Assembly: GCA_023079485.1 (NCBI GenBank)
Contig: CM041083.1
Location: 110,463,554-110,527,553 of the forward strand
Direction of reading: 5' to 3'
Length of the DNA: 64,000 nucleotides
Source: Archilochus colubris
Lineage: Eukaryota > Chordata > Aves > Apodiformes > Trochilidae
Of this stretch, positions 48,581 through 61,928 are shown piece after piece (within the stretch, counting starts at the first letter, position 1; each line of letters starts with the position of its first letter). Under the pieces are notes generated by a model that made no database searches, was not told where the DNA came from, and saw nothing but the letters and a program-made list of their open reading frames with translations. Made by a program: the position numbers and the translations under genes.

Positions 48581-51500
48581 GCTTTAATGCAAGTGATGAT
48601 GTGAGGGAAGGACATTAATTCTATTGTGCTTAGAGACTTAACTTTATTTCTAAACATCCTGAACCTCTGGAGGCTTTTTTCTTGTATCAGCTATGAAGTG
48701 TAAAACTTGTATTTGTTTTTCTGCATATGTGTGTATATGCATTTAGTTGAAGTAACTGAAGTTATTCAACAAAAGGAGGAAATACTGCTCCATTTCTTGC
48801 ACTGCACTTGAATTTGCAAGTGTGTTAGGTCTTTCTGAAAAAAAAGATGTGAGACTGATCACACCAAAGCCCAGATATACTGAAGGAAAGAAAGCATTAA
48901 TTTAGAAATAAATTTCATGTGGAAACTGGAGTGAGTGGTATGGGACTGGGTCTTACACTGAAGCAGACTGACTGTAGTACGACTTCATTTTTTTCTTTGA
49001 TACATGAGGGACTCCTAATAACACCTGCTTGACTTTGTCAGTTGTTTTTCACATAATTTTTGAAATCTAATTTTGTTTTCCTGTTTCAGACACTTTTTTT
49101 AGCTGTGTGACTGAGGCTATTTTGATAGAAGCTTGATCAATCAAGAGACCTTGTGTGGGGTGGAGTTCCTATTAGCACCAACTGATGCCCCAAAGCATTC
49201 CACAGACAAAGCAATGGAGCCTGGGTTCAGTCTCTTGATTTCAGAGCCAGTGTTTGGGCTGAATTAAAACATTCACCTATTCAAAGCCCTTTAATCATTA
49301 ACCATCTGTTTTTTTGAGAAGATGAAGTGAGGCTGGTTTCCCTCTCTTAGCACAGTACTCCTATTCGGTGCAAATGATCTTAGAGAAATGCCTCTGCCAA
49401 ATATGCTACTACTATTTCACTTCAGCAAGCTAGACTTTTACTGACAAAAAGCTCATATTTCACAGTAAGAGAAAACACTGGAATGAATGAATTCTTCACA
49501 ACTGTATTCATACTCCTTAGAAAATTCATACAGGTTTAAGGTTATGTCTCGAATCTTTGGTGAGGTTAATGCCCTAAGCCATGCTGATAATGTTGCACTC
49601 AGCATCAGATTCATGCATTATTATGAAAGAATAAAAGGAGGAATAAAGAAATAGAACACGAGTGACAGCCAAAAAAAAAAAAAAAGGTCCTCTACGGCAA
49701 ATTCTTGCATGGTGTTAATCATCAAAGGAAAGCACAGCACTGTGAAAATCATCAGTAATTTGTGTCCATGTTGCTTTATAATGCGACCTTAAAACACTTC
49801 CTTCCACTCCAGAACTTACAGTTTATCAGGAATGAACATTTGGGCAAGATCAATGTTGAGCCCTGCAGATGCAAGGCTGGATTTATTAGACTAATAACAA
49901 GCTGTGATTTTAAATATTAATACTTTCCTCTTGCATATTATTAAGTACTTTTTACTAATGATGGCTTCTACCATAAGGACATAGGAGACTAGAATGTAAT
50001 TTCATTTAAAAATGAAAATATTAAATATATGAGGAAAAAGTTTAAGTATTTGAGCCTCTAAGTTCTGCTAATTATCAAATATTTGTTTTGAAGAAGCCAA
50101 TGTATTGCAAGCACTAACAGAATATGCTTCTGACTCCACTGATGGCCCAAGATCAGTGAGATGTAAGCATAGAAACATTTACATTTAAAGAGACTACATA
50201 TCTTCACTTGCATTAGTTTGGGTACAGCATGTTAAAGAAGAAATTTTAGGTTCTCAGGCTTACGATGATGCCATTTGTGTAAAATTCCCTGTTAGAGAAA
50301 CAACATGAAGCAGCAGACAAGGAAATTACAAGATCTGATTTTCCTTCTTAAGGACATAAAGGTACTCTTGCATGAATGTCTTCTCAAACAGGACAGATTA
50401 AAAAAATTACATCCCATTTTCCAGATGTTTCATTGAAAACATTACTTTTCTATTGTTATTACTCAAATTTAGAATCTTAATGAAATTATTCTCCCAAGTT
50501 TTGTGTTTTTCCCTTTCTTTAGTGATCACTCACATGTGCACACATACACACTGCAAATTTCTGAAAATCTAAGCAATTTTTTCCACTTGTCTGTTTTATC
50601 AAAATGGAATATTTTAAGGAAAATTGAACACCTCTAAGAACTTTGTATTTTGATGGCATATACAAAAGGAATTCCATTCTTTCTGACAGGTTGAGTTGTA
50701 ACAGATTAACTTTTTGGGAAAAAAGTCCGAACATTAAAACATACTTTTGGTCTGTACTTCAGCAGATGTAGTTTTGAATAAAGACTAACAGGAGAGTAAG
50801 ACTTGCCTTATTTTTTTAGAAAACAAAAAACCAAGCAACACAGTGTTTCATTTCAGGAAAGAACTTTTCTTTAGGGACAGACTGTGGTAGTATTCCCTCT
50901 TGAGATTTCTGGGTAAACAAGAATTCCCACTTCAGAAGACACATCAAGAAAAGCAGGCCTTATTTTTCATCTCTCCTAACACAGTGAGGTTCATACCTTT
51001 TTGGTGTTTGGTTTTTTTTTTAGTAGAGATGTAGTCAGCAGCAAGTAATTACCTCCAGGGGTTTGAATCCATGGGCTGCTGCTGGCAGGGTACTTGCTTT
51101 GAGGCCAAGAACCCAAACCTCAGGGGAGCAGCAGAGACAGAGACTCTGCTGCTGGAAGAGCCTGGCTTGTGTGCAGGCCTTGCATACCTGTGAGAGATGG
51201 CTACCATCTTCCTGGGTGTATAAAAAGCAATAAATCCCACTGTTCATATTTTAAATGATATGCACGACCAGTGATAGATGCAGTGCAAGTGATAGATGAT
51301 ATTGTTTTGACGCAAGAAGGGACTTGTGAAATGTAAATTGCTCTGGAAAACTTGCCGACTCCAGCTTGTAAAAATAGCTCTTTAAAATGCTTCTTTATAC
51401 TTTTTGCACTGTTGCTGAGGTTTTCCAGTCAGCTGAGGGTATAAAAAAAGAAAAAGCTACAAACTTCCCTAATGGAGGTTTTCTTTTTTCTTTTTAGCTG

Positions 51501-52555
51501 TGTGCCTAGCCTTAGTTTATTTTGAACAGTTTATTTGATACTGCTAGGAAACGTAAACATCATAACCACCTCATGGTGCCTTTTCACACTGAATAGTCAG
51601 ATAGATTTAAAGATATTCCCTTTGTCTAAGATTCCTTAAGTCAAACAGTTACTGAAGCTTACAGTATCTCCAGACTCTAGTGTCCTGTCTTGCACTGAAT
51701 TTAATCTCAATTTACAATCATGCTGTTGCAGCATTTATGTGTTTAATGATGCTCTGAGTGCCAACACAAACAGTGTGACCTTCACATCACTTTCACTTCT
51801 TGGCCACAGAAAATGAGGCACTTTTGTACAAAGCCTTCCTTGCCTGACGTCTCATGTGGCAGGTCTGCCATAGGTTCTGTCAGAAGATGCTTGAGTAGAT
51901 GCCAGGAGTGCCAACAAGTCAGTAAAGACTTAACATTTGCAGTGTCCTACACAAGCAGTGAGAATTGCATCGAACTCCTGGGGGGGTTCAAAACATGGAA
52001 TTCCTAGGTCATTTGCTCTGTAAAGAAAAATTCTTAGGAAAGAGAGTGATGATCTCCCTGTAATATTTCTGGTAGAGGGACATGGACACATTCTGTAGAT
52101 TACTCTTCAATGGCTGTTCAGTTCATCTGGCACAAATCTTTGCTTTACTGTATAGTTGAGACTTTTCTTGTACTTTTGCCAGTTTACAAGTGCAGAGGTG
52201 TGTTGACATCCTAGGAATCTACTGAACTTACCTGTAACTTTGGTTAAAATTTCTAACAGTATTTCATCAGTCCTGTAGTGGCTGAGCCATGGATCAGGAG
52301 TCAAATGTATTATATCCATTACACATAGTTTTTGTGAAGCTTTGTTACTTTTGAAAATAATTTAGTGGCAAATCACTAGTAATTTCATTGATATATCCTT
52401 TCAGGCAATAGCTATTCAATCACTTAATGCAAATTCAATGTGCAAGAAGCAAAGAGCCTTTTCTGAAATTTTAGCTTAATCTATCTTGGACATCTTAAAT
52501 TACTTTTCAAGCTACATGGAAATGGTGTTATGTTTGAAACACTATTAAATGAGAA

Positions 52556-52660
52556 TAATAGCATTTCATTTTATATAGTGTCTTCCATACTCATATCATT
52601 CTCAAATGCTTTACAGTAATGAATTATATAGTGGTTGTTAGGCAATGATATGTAGGCAAA
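52556..52660 (+). mobile_element. Ancient amniote repeat remnant (L3/CR1- or SINE-like)
   Basis: AATAGCATTTCATTTTATATAG, TCTTCCATACTCATATCATTC and CTCAAATGCTTTACAG resemble an old amniote repeat motif (TATAGCGCCTTTCATCC ... CAAAGCGCTTTACA). The match is from memory and the copy is highly diverged. Confidence 0.5.
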
Positions 52661-53053
52661 TGCAGCACTCATTATGAGTTATTCAGCAATAGCCTATACT
52701 CAGCTCCCAAAAGCACTGCTTGTTCAAGGTGGAGAGGATTTGTTGGAAAGAGCTGTAGGTCTTCCTTTTGAAAAAAGCTGCAGAAACTTTCATTTCTATC
52801 TGGACATATATCCAATAAAGGGAAAAATAATAGCACATCTTTAGGACCTCTAACAATGAGATATGCTGTGCTATTGCATGATTTTACTCTTATTAAAATT
52901 GAAGCTGTATGTAAGACCTGCCTAGAGTTATATGTGTGTTGCTTTTCATGCCTTCCTGTCCTAAAGCTAAAAAATGGTGTATATCTTGTTTATCGTTTTG
53001 TCTTAAGTATCCCAAGAAAATTCCAGATTATTCCCCACTACCTATTTTGTCTA
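52661..53053. other. Spacer, possibly more of the same ancient repeat
   Basis: Nothing diagnostic. A plus-strand frame of 103 codons beginning at 52856 runs into the next repeat remnant and is judged accidental. Confidence 0.35.
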
Positions 53054-53165
53054 GAATTAACCCTTGGGGTAGGGATTGTAATGACCATATTTTTGCAGGA
53101 CCTAGCACAGTGTGATCCCAAGCGAATTGGCTTCATCCTCAGCTTTAATGGTGAGAATATTAGCT
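53054..53165 (+). mobile_element. Ancient L3/CR1-like 3' end remnant
   Basis: CTTGGGGTAGGGATTGTAATG ... TTTGCAGGACCTAGCACAGTG resembles the old amniote LINE tail GGGGCAGGGACTGT ... TACAGCGCCTAGCACAATG. Old and inactive. Confidence 0.58.
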
Positions 53166-56100
53166 AATAATCTGCATTCCCTTGCAGTGATCCCAGAATT
53201 TGAATGGGTAAGAATGCCTTTTAGAGGACTTACACGTGCTTGGCACAAGAGGTGATTTCCATTTGCATCAGCTGGAATGAGTGTAAAATACAGTATTTGA
53301 ATTGATGAAGTGAGGGTGTACTTTGACTGGGTTCACCAGTGTTGCTGAGCAGAAAGCTAATGTGTTCAGATGTCATAAAGCACTCTCAGTAGCTCTGATA
53401 TAAGATGCCTTACATGGAGAAAATTTGCATTAACAGCAGGAAAAACTGAATATATTTCTCTGGGTTCTAGGATATAATTTTACATTTCTCATAGTTTTTA
53501 GTTAACTTACTTACTCATCATTCACACTTGCTTTGTGAAATATGTATGGAAAAAATCTCTGTTTTTTTCCAGGCAGAAAATCAAGCAGCAAGTCTAGAGA
53601 AGCTTGTCAGCTTCCCTTAGACTCAAGAAACAAAACTTACAGGGTCTTGTATTAAATTCATTGCAAATCATCATTCTCTAACTAGGAAGAGCAAATATTC
53701 ACATATTAAACAGTGGGGATGGTGTGTGGTGCTTTGGAGGTTGGGAAATCTTTCTAAGAACAGAAGATGCATAAACAAATGTTACTCACTGCTGTTAAGT
53801 ATGTATGAACTTTTAAAAATTTAATTTAATTTATTATTTTAATTTAAAGAGTGGAAGACTTTATATTTTTGGCATTTTAAGTAATATCTAAACTGTAGCA
53901 AGTCTCAGATTTTCACTTGTACATAAAGAACCTAAACATTTTACATTATTGTATTATTAGAATTGATTACAGAGAACATGTATCTAAAAAAATATTACAA
54001 AATCCTACCTTTGGCAGCAAATCTAAGAAATACAGGCATTTAAGTGTAGTTAATTTATTGCAATAATGGTGCCAGAAAAGGTAGAGTATTTTATAAACTA
54101 TTCTGGTTTGCAGTTTTATGCTTTTAAATACTTGTTACTTCTGCTGTCAGCTGTAGGAGTTCCTTAAGCATCAATATGAAACGGCCATTAAGGAAGCAAT
54201 GGGAACATTACACAGTGTTAGGCTGATAAATATTTTGGATATCTGCAGATCAAAGGTGGGAGTTAAGTGAGGTTGTGGTGCTGTTACATGATTAAAGGCA
54301 GGTGTATTTTCTTGGTCTCTAGAAGGTGAATTATAAAAGGCTCTAGGTGAAATATAGTAAGCTTAATTTTCATCTCCTGTTGCAAAGACTCTACAGATTG
54401 TCTGAAGATTTGTTTGGTTCTTTAAGGTCCCAGGTAAAACACATCTCTTCTAAGATTATGAAATGGGTTGACTTAACACTAGAAGAGCTTCCACTTCTGT
54501 ACTTTGACAGCCAACAAACTATTTGTACTGCTTCCTTTTGAGAAGCTCGCCTTGGGTGTTCTAGCAAATTAGGGATGAAACTAATTGCAATTAAGTATTT
54601 AAATCTTACATCCAACATTTCTAGCTTACATTGGGAAACTAAGCAAGTGTAAGCAGGAGATGAAAATTGAGAGGAATATCCTGGCAACAAAGAGATACAG
54701 TGATGCTATTCTAAAAAGATTGCAAAGATTTTTGCTTAGGACTGTTAAAAATTTATTGGGCAAACCAGCCTAAATTATCTCTCAGCAAATGGTCTTCAAG
54801 ACAGAGTGGATAATCTGACATATGCTTTGTCATCTAAATCTTCACACTGCAGGTAGGGTGGCTGTGTACAATTAATGGATGATGAAAAGCTCTATAATCA
54901 GTGGAAATGTTCTTACCAATTCGAAAACCTTTGGATCAAACTCTGAAGAAGCTGCTATTTTCCTTTTTAGGGCATAATTCATGAATATATTTGGAATCAC
55001 AATAGAAGAAATGTAAGTTACCTTGAGATACCAGCAGATACTCTATTTTAAAAAGTTGGTAGAAAAACTAAACAGGAGATTCACTCTAGAAAAGAGACTT
55101 AAAAATGCTTATCTATTTTTTTTTCATCTATTAATAATGTGCATTTATTTTTTCATGAACTCATGGCTTCTGTTCCCTCCAAAGGATAAATCTTCACTGG
55201 GTGTTTGTATTCTTATATCATTGAATTCCAAATTTCAATACAAATCACTTAAAGGGTATTTATAGGCTGGGAGTTTCACATGAAAAATTAGAGGTACAAG
55301 CATGCCTGAACTAATCTATAAACCATTGTTTAAACGCTTTAAGAGAATAATGATCTCTTAAAGTATGCTTTGTTTCTTACTTTCCTTGATGCATTGTAAA
55401 AATAACTCATAACTGAATAGAACAAATCAGCTATTTCAAAACAGAACCTATTTGCTCAGGTACATTGTCATTTTTAAATTATGAACATACAACTCAGGGA
55501 AGTGACATTTTCCTTTGTTTTGTGCTATGATCATTCAATAAAATTTCTTAAATAAGAAGTGTCTTCATTGTCAGATTTGGTTCTGGTTGAATAACACCCA
55601 AGTAACTCATACAGTTTCCAATTTTAGAAGCCTTTTGTTGTTAAATCTATTTTTAAAATCTTCAAAAGCAGATATGTTGTAAAAGAGCAAGTAACATATC
55701 AGATGATACCAAAATGCAAATAATGAAAATACCACCCTGTCCTACTGAAAAATTCCTGAAAACACCTCCCATTTACTACTTCCTTACTGATATTGAGACT
55801 GGCTTGAAAAGACTTTTCCAGCAAAACTGCCAAAGCATTAAAAAAAGAGGACTGGTGAGGTAAACCAGCCTTTCTGAATTTAAGAATGAGACACAAACTC
55901 ATGTCATCCACACTGAAAAATCAGAAAATGAGAGTGTAGCACATTCCAGATGAATACTTAGTGATCAGTTACCTTCCCATCTTAGGATGAAACTCTGTCA
56001 TTCCCCAAATCCACCTTGTCACAACCCTGACCTTGGATCTGCCAGCTTTTCAGAGCTAGTGAAGATAATAATAGGACCTGTAGCAGGAACAGTAAAAATG

Positions 56101-56689
56101 AGGGCCTTAACCTGAGGTTCATGTCACCTAAGTTCAACCCACTAAAAATTTGGATATACAGGCTAAACAAGTTATTAAGACTCCCTGTAGGATCATTAGA
56201 AGGAACCCAGCACCTCCAAAGTCAAGTTATAGGCAAGGTGCCTTAAGTAGATGAATTAGTGGTGGAAGTGTTCAACTCATTAGAAATATAACCAATGTGA
56301 CTAAAACATTCTAAATACTTACTTGTTATATGGCTAAAGAGAAGAAGTATGAAGCCCTCTCTCTGAAACTGCTGTGGTATTGACTATCATCTTTCTGCTG
56401 TGCTAAAGGTTTGCCCTTGCTCTCCACCTCCTATTCTCCTCACACCCACATACTGTTCTTGTTGCCTCTTGTCTTATCCAGCCCATCACCTTTCTTAAAA
56501 TGCTCTCTCCCTTCCCTTTTCTCTCCATCTAACTCTATAACTAACCTTCCTTCTCCCTCTCTTCACACTCTCCCACACTTCCAAAAAGGATGGATGTGAA
56601 ACTAGCACACTGTTTGTTGCTATCACACTGTGCACGCCTCCCTATCTACCCCTCAAACCCACATGCACTATCTAATCTTATCAAAAGAC
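53166..56689. other. Single-copy DNA, no gene recognised
   Basis: No repeats or splice-supported frames were identified. A CT-rich stretch lies near 56410-56580. Confidence 0.45.
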
Positions 56690-56800
56690 ACTGTACATCT
56701 TTGAGGTAGGGACTATCTATGGCTTGAACTGCACAGACTCAGTCATAGCATGACCTCAAGTATTTAGACTCTGTGGAGATATTATTATTTTATTAATGTG
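56690..56800 (+). mobile_element. Second ancient L3/CR1-like 3' end remnant
   Basis: CTTTGAGGTAGGGACTATCTATGG followed, after diverged sequence, by ATTATTATTTTATTAATG fits the same old tail as 53054-53165, with its terminal AT-rich simple repeat. Confidence 0.55.
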
Positions 56801-56828
56801 TACAGTATACTATATTAGACATGCTCAT

Positions 56829-56860
56829 AAATCACAGAATCACACACACACAAAAAACTC
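56829..56860 (-). mobile_element. Possible detached CR1 tail (weak)
   Basis: AATCACAGAATCACACACACAC looks like antisense CR1 tail units followed by (CA)n. It may be the separated 3' end of the CR1 at 56940. Confidence 0.35.
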
Positions 56861-56939
56861 TCTCCACATCCAACTGTCAACGTCCTTCCCCCTGAATAAA
56901 ATAAAATAATAATTAAAAAATCACTATCTGTATCACCTT

Positions 56940-57190
56940 CGAGAGCATGTCCCAAAGTGCCTCATCTACAGGGTTTTTAAATACTTCAAAGGGTGGTGAC
57001 TCTACCACCTCCCTGGGCAGCCCATTACAATGCCTAACTGCTCTCTCAGTAAACAAATTCTTCCTCGTATCTACTCCAAATCTCCCCTGGTGCAACTTTA
57101 GGCCATTTCCTCTAGTCCTGCATTGTTCGTTTGAGAGAAGAGGCCAGCACCCACCTCTCTACCACCTCTTTTTGGGTAGTTGTAATGATG
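56940..57190 (-). mobile_element. CR1 LINE fragment, antisense, same subfamily as 44390
   Basis: The antisense of the ORF2 C-terminus is clear: GGTGACTCTACCACCTCCCTGG, then TAACTGCTCTCTCAGTAAAC and CTCCCCTGGTGCAACTTTAGG. The minus strand reads [21 protein letters not shown]. Both the 5' part and the last ~100 bp before the tail are missing or replaced. Confidence 0.92.
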
Positions 57191-57992
57191 GAGAAGTATA
57201 AAGCGTTCATTAATAGAAATGCAAAACAAGGTGAAAATCATTTCACTGTTGCTCTGACCAGTCTCCTAGTACTTCAGCCAAACTGATGAAGGGTTGGTTC
57301 TGACTGATCTAGGAGATGAAAGCCTATTGTCAGCTGAGACTGAAGAACATGTTCACATTTGTAGTTTAAAACAACAAAAAAACCAAAGGCTGTTTTCTAC
57401 AAGGGAACTCCATCTCGGCACAGCACAATGCTGCCTAGAGATCCCCAGGCAGCCTCTAAAAGAACAGTAACCATCAACAAGGAAATTAGCCTGCAGGAGC
57501 CTTGCACTGGTATGACTGCTCTGCTTGTACTTGAGTTAGTTTTTTACAGACATGTTTTGTGTTGTACCACATAGGCATCTGCCTTTTGTCTTGGGGAGAT
57601 TTGAATACATTTTAACTGGAGCATCCAGACCAAGTCTGTGTGAATTGGACTAAAGGTTTGCAAGTCAGACAGAGTAAATCTACGTGTTCCTCAGCTAGTA
57701 CAGCTGATTGCACTTTATATACAGTGTACTTTATCTACAGTGTCATATAATGGATAGGTCTCACAATGCACTAGGTTCAGTTCTCTCTAAGTCTAACCAT
57801 CCCCAAAATAATATATAAAAAACTAGTGGTAAAGGGTCAGGTCATGTAGCTAGCCATTTCTCTTGCTTTCAATCTAGTTATTAGTAAGAAAATACTAGGA
57901 GCTATTAGCTTCTAAAAGGAAAAATATGTGCCCTAGTAGAGACAGGATGGGCTAAAATATTTCATTTCGTTAGAAAGATATGAAGCTGTAAT
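57191..57992. other. Single-copy spacer, nothing seen
   Basis: No repeat or gene signal recognised. Confidence 0.4.
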
Positions 57993-58033
57993 GATATATA
58001 TTTATATGTGTGTGTGTGTATATATATATATAC
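57993..58033. repeat. TA/TG dinucleotide microsatellite
   Basis: (TA)n-(TG)n-(TA)n compound repeat of about 40 bp. Confidence 0.92.
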
Positions 58034-61000
58034 AGAGATCTGTTGTACCTTGATGCCTCTAAGAAGACTCTTGATTGTGCTTTCCTGAGCACTCTAAGCT
58101 CCTGTATAGTACAACCTTCCACACTAGTACTCCAAAGGAGTCCCTCTTCCTTTGACATTACAAGGCCTTTTTCTCCACCTTTTTTGAGTGTTTTACAACT
58201 GCCCTTCCCTCTTATCTGAGATGTCTGCATGCATAATGTAGAAGCAGCAGTATAGTAGAGAGCAACTGCCTAGGGGGCTTGTCTCCTCTGTGAAGGCTGA
58301 AGCCTCCCGGCATTGATGAACACCTTGTACAATGGTACAGAGACAGTAAAGAGCAGGACTGTGCCCAGGCCCAGCCTGTGTATGAAAGGCTGAGATGCTC
58401 AACCTCCCTCAGAGCTGCACTAGAAGAACCACCACCCAGAGGGCAATGCCAGGCAGCAAAGACTCCCAAGAGCATCAGAACTTTATTGCACATCAAGCAC
58501 AAATCAGCCTTCAGCTGAGAATCCTTGGTTTCTGTCAGCTTGAGTGCATTTACCCATAAATTTAGGATAAAACTCCTCAGGACACCAGCCATGGTCCAGG
58601 GACCTTCTGGTGTCAGCCAAAACAGCTGCTGGCCCATGGAGAGTCCGCCAGGCTGGGAAGCTGCATCGAAGTAATTCTAGGGGTGGAGATCATCCCTGCA
58701 GTCCCGGGATGCACTGGTGTGACTGTGGTGCCTCCATTTTTAGAGGTAGCACAGTTTCTGACAAGTTTGGTATAGCTGCACCATGCTGCACCAGATAGTA
58801 CAGGAATCAGAATTCACTAAAGTTTTTTTGTGAATTTTCTGGTTATACAATTCCAATTTTGGCTTTTCTTGGTCTTATTTTTCATTTATTTGTGGCTAAC
58901 AATGGTTACATTTTTTTAGGAAAAAAGTTACAATTATCTCTTTTAACTCCATTGCGCCTTGCATTTTAAAATTATGAGGAAGTTCATTATTACTCAAAAT
59001 TGCAAATATATTTGCTAAAACCTATTTTGTGAAATTTTAATCAAGAGTAAATATAGTCAGAAGTATTTGAATTTTTTAATCTCAGTTAAAAATATTCTTA
59101 TTTCCTATTTTAATGGTGTCTTTTTTCCTCCACAAATTCTAGACTTTGTCTAACATTCAGTTATGTGCAATTCTAGTTAATAAAAATATTAGCACATGAA
59201 AGTTCCTGAATTAATCTATTAGCATAAGCATTCTTCCACTGTCCAAAATAGATGAGATACATAAAAATCTTCTGAGTTTTACAGCTTGTTTTGATTTTGA
59301 TGTCTGATGTATAATGCTTAAATGCTTAACACTTCAAAAAGTTCTAGGTAATTTAAGGATAAATTACAGAAAATGGGAACAAGATTTAGGCAAGATGGTT
59401 TGTCATTTCTTGATATATTTTAGTTAAAATTATCTTTTTTGTTTGTTAATTGGTTGGTTGGTTTTTGGTTTTTTTGTTTTTAGAAAAATAAAGCTCCACC
59501 TCTACTAATTTGTTCTATAATAAATCAGTCCCAGGCTCTCATAATCATTCAATGGCACAGATTATTCTGCTTGGCAAAGCCTTGATGTGCAACTTTGTGA
59601 ACTATTTTTAATCTCTTGTTTTTCTGTTTCTTTCTATAGAAATTCCAGGTGTGGAAGCCTAGATAACGCTATCCAGCACAGGCATATACGCTCTGATTAT
59701 GAAATTAAGTGCAGTCAGACCTGTCATTTGTCTTCATGAAGTTCTGCTCAATGTGGCCATACTGCATGTAGGCTCAGTATAGACAGTTGTTTATGGGTCT
59801 GACTTCTTTACAGGCTCTTCTATGGTATGTGGAAAGCCCAAAATTAAAGTGACTACCTCAGTTTACATTTGGTTGGAGAGAAATAATCTCTCCTTTTCTC
59901 TCTCTGAGTATACAGTAAAAACAAGATATCTTCGTTTTTCTGTCCACCCTCTGAAATAAACCCTGATGATGCTATTCCTCAGATAAGAATGATTTTCACT
60001 TTGTTAATTTGATTGCTGTGTAACTAGTAATTTGGTTCAAGCTGGAATGAATCATGGCTACAAAGGGTTTCATATCAAGTGAGTTAAAAGAACATGATGT
60101 TTACCATAGTGATTATAATAACAATTGGAAAATTTAAAGCAGGTACTCCAAACACTTACATGAAGGGAAAAGGACTTATTTGGGCTTTATGAAATGGTGT
60201 GTAATTGTTTCTGTAACTGGTCAGATAAATCCAGTTTATGGAGCATCGCAATAATGATATGGATCTGGCCAGGCTGCAGCTGTTAGTCTTTTTCAGAGAT
60301 AGGGCCACAATATATTGGAATATATATTTCAGTATTACAGCCTTGGGGACCTCTAGCAAAAGGCTTCATCCATTACTTCTGAGAATCCAGTAAAATCACA
60401 CCTGCCTTTTCCGTATTATTCTGTTCCTGCTTTCATTCTGTCCTTCTGAAAAACACAATTTATCTTCAACTTCTCTAGAAACTTTGTAATTCAGTTTTGA
60501 TATATATTATTTAAATTTATGTTTCTGCTACTAATAAAAGTTGCTGATACGTGTACTTTCCAGAACCAATATTTATTACTGCTTTTTTTCTTCATGAAAG
60601 GAAACAAAACATCTTCCCTCTACATTTCTCTGTTTGCCTCACTTTTATGTATTCCATGAGTTTAAAGTTTGCTGTTGCTTTTGATTGTGTCTAAGGTTAT
60701 TTTGCTACTTTGTGGCATTCTCATAGTTCTTACTTGGCAGTTTTTGCCACGAAATTATGTGTCCAAATTTTCCAAGCTACGGAAAGTTTTCTGATCCCAT
60801 TAAAGCTGTAGGTGATGAACACCTTTGGAAATTAGGCCCCGAGTGTTTTAATAGAGTCATTATCCCTGTGTATTGTCACAACAACTGGACCCTTTCAGTG
60901 ACTTCAGATCCAAATGGAAAATCACATCCCAAATTACAATAAATGTGGGTACATGCAATTATCATCACATAAGGCACTTGAGTTTCAATGCTCATTTAGT

Positions 61001-61334
61001 CATGTTTTTCTCAGCTGAGCCTGCCAACAAGGGTACTAATTAATGTTTTTTCCAATGTGGACACCTGCCCATTAGGAATTACTGATTTTTTGCATATAGA
61101 AAAAGCTCTCAGATGGTAATTACCTTTTGTTTTCTGCTACTCAGGTCCTCAGGTCTCCAAAGGAGAAGTTTTTCTCACATTATTAGACAGGCATGAGACC
61201 TCTATCACCTTTGGATAATTTTTAATTTTCTTCTTAGGAGGGGTTCCTTTGGTTGAGGTTTTTTTTTCTTTTGTGTTTATGAGTTCTATCTCAACTAATC
61301 CACAAGGTCACATCACTCCCAAAATAACTTTATT
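58034..61334. other. Single-copy DNA, no gene recognised
   Basis: A 141-codon minus-strand frame (58212-58637) lies in a locally GC-richer patch; no domain or splice signal supports it. The remainder is AT-rich and featureless. Confidence 0.45.
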
Positions 61335-61343
61335 CTTTTTTTT

Positions 61344-61392
<49 letters not shown>
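61335..61392. repeat. Poly-T tract, 47 uninterrupted T
   Basis: T-rich from 61335 with one C at 61345, then pure T from 61346 to 61392. Minus-strand sequence just before it lacks AATAAA, so a reverse-transcribed poly(A) tail is not supported. Confidence 0.95.
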
Positions 61393-61393
<1 letters not shown>

Positions 61394-61692
61394 TGATTTT
61401 AGTGGAACTTAGATTTAAGGAGAAATAAACTACCATTTCAATAAAGAGGTCTAGAAATTTACTTTGGCATACCCAAACACATAATTAACAGTAATCAAGA
61501 GCACATCAGGACTCCACTTCCAGAAAATCTGTACAGAATATTTAACCAGGGCACTTTATAATTGTCTATACTTCTTTATTTGCAAAGACAAACATCCTAG
61601 CACAACCCTTTAGTGAATCAAATCTGTTTTACTGCTTTGAGACCCCTGGGCTATATTCTTCATCACAAGTTCTAAAGTTACATTTTGAAACC
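61393..61692. other. Spacer downstream of candidate gene end
   Basis: No feature recognised. Confidence 0.4.
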
Positions 61693-61698
61693 TTTATT
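61693..61698 (-). promoter_or_regulatory. Polyadenylation signal AATAAA (distal)
   Basis: Minus-strand AATAAA about 230 bases past the candidate stop codon at 61929. Confidence 0.35.
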
Positions 61699-61727
61699 CA
61701 TTCTGCCTAGCACAGTCCAGTACCTTC

Positions 61728-61733
61728 TTTATT
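61728..61733 (-). promoter_or_regulatory. Polyadenylation signal AATAAA (proximal)
   Basis: Minus-strand AATAAA about 195 bases past the candidate stop codon at 61929; together with the next one it supports a 3' UTR here. Confidence 0.35.
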
Positions 61734-61928
61734 ACAGAATTATATATCTCTATTAGTGAAAGTCATTGGTAGAAAACTGAGCTAGATTAGAGGAGTCAAA
61801 AAGAGCCAGAAACACTCTACCCGCTCCTCAACTTGTCTCCCCTCTGGCCTCTTTCTTGTTTGATGCACAGCTAAATATGGCACTCTCCATGTTTTGGTAG
61901 TATATTTTCTTGAAATTATTTGAATGAG

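Larger units (their letters stand above)
45724..52555. other. Single-copy AT-rich DNA, no gene recognised
   Basis: No CR1 or LTR. Small features: T13-type run near 46409, a palindromic homeodomain-like site at 47103-47118, a TA-rich microsatellite at 48548-48580, a PBX/HOX-like palindrome at 49132-49145 and an A15 run near 49671-49685. Confidence 0.45.

Noticed and set aside
58430..58450. CTCF-like CCACCCAGAGGGCA
   Set aside because: Two or more mismatches to the core in important positions; too weak to call.
58212..58637. 141-codon minus-strand frame with a nearby AATAAAG
   Set aside because: Locally GC-richer DNA lowers stop frequency; no domain, splice or promoter evidence.
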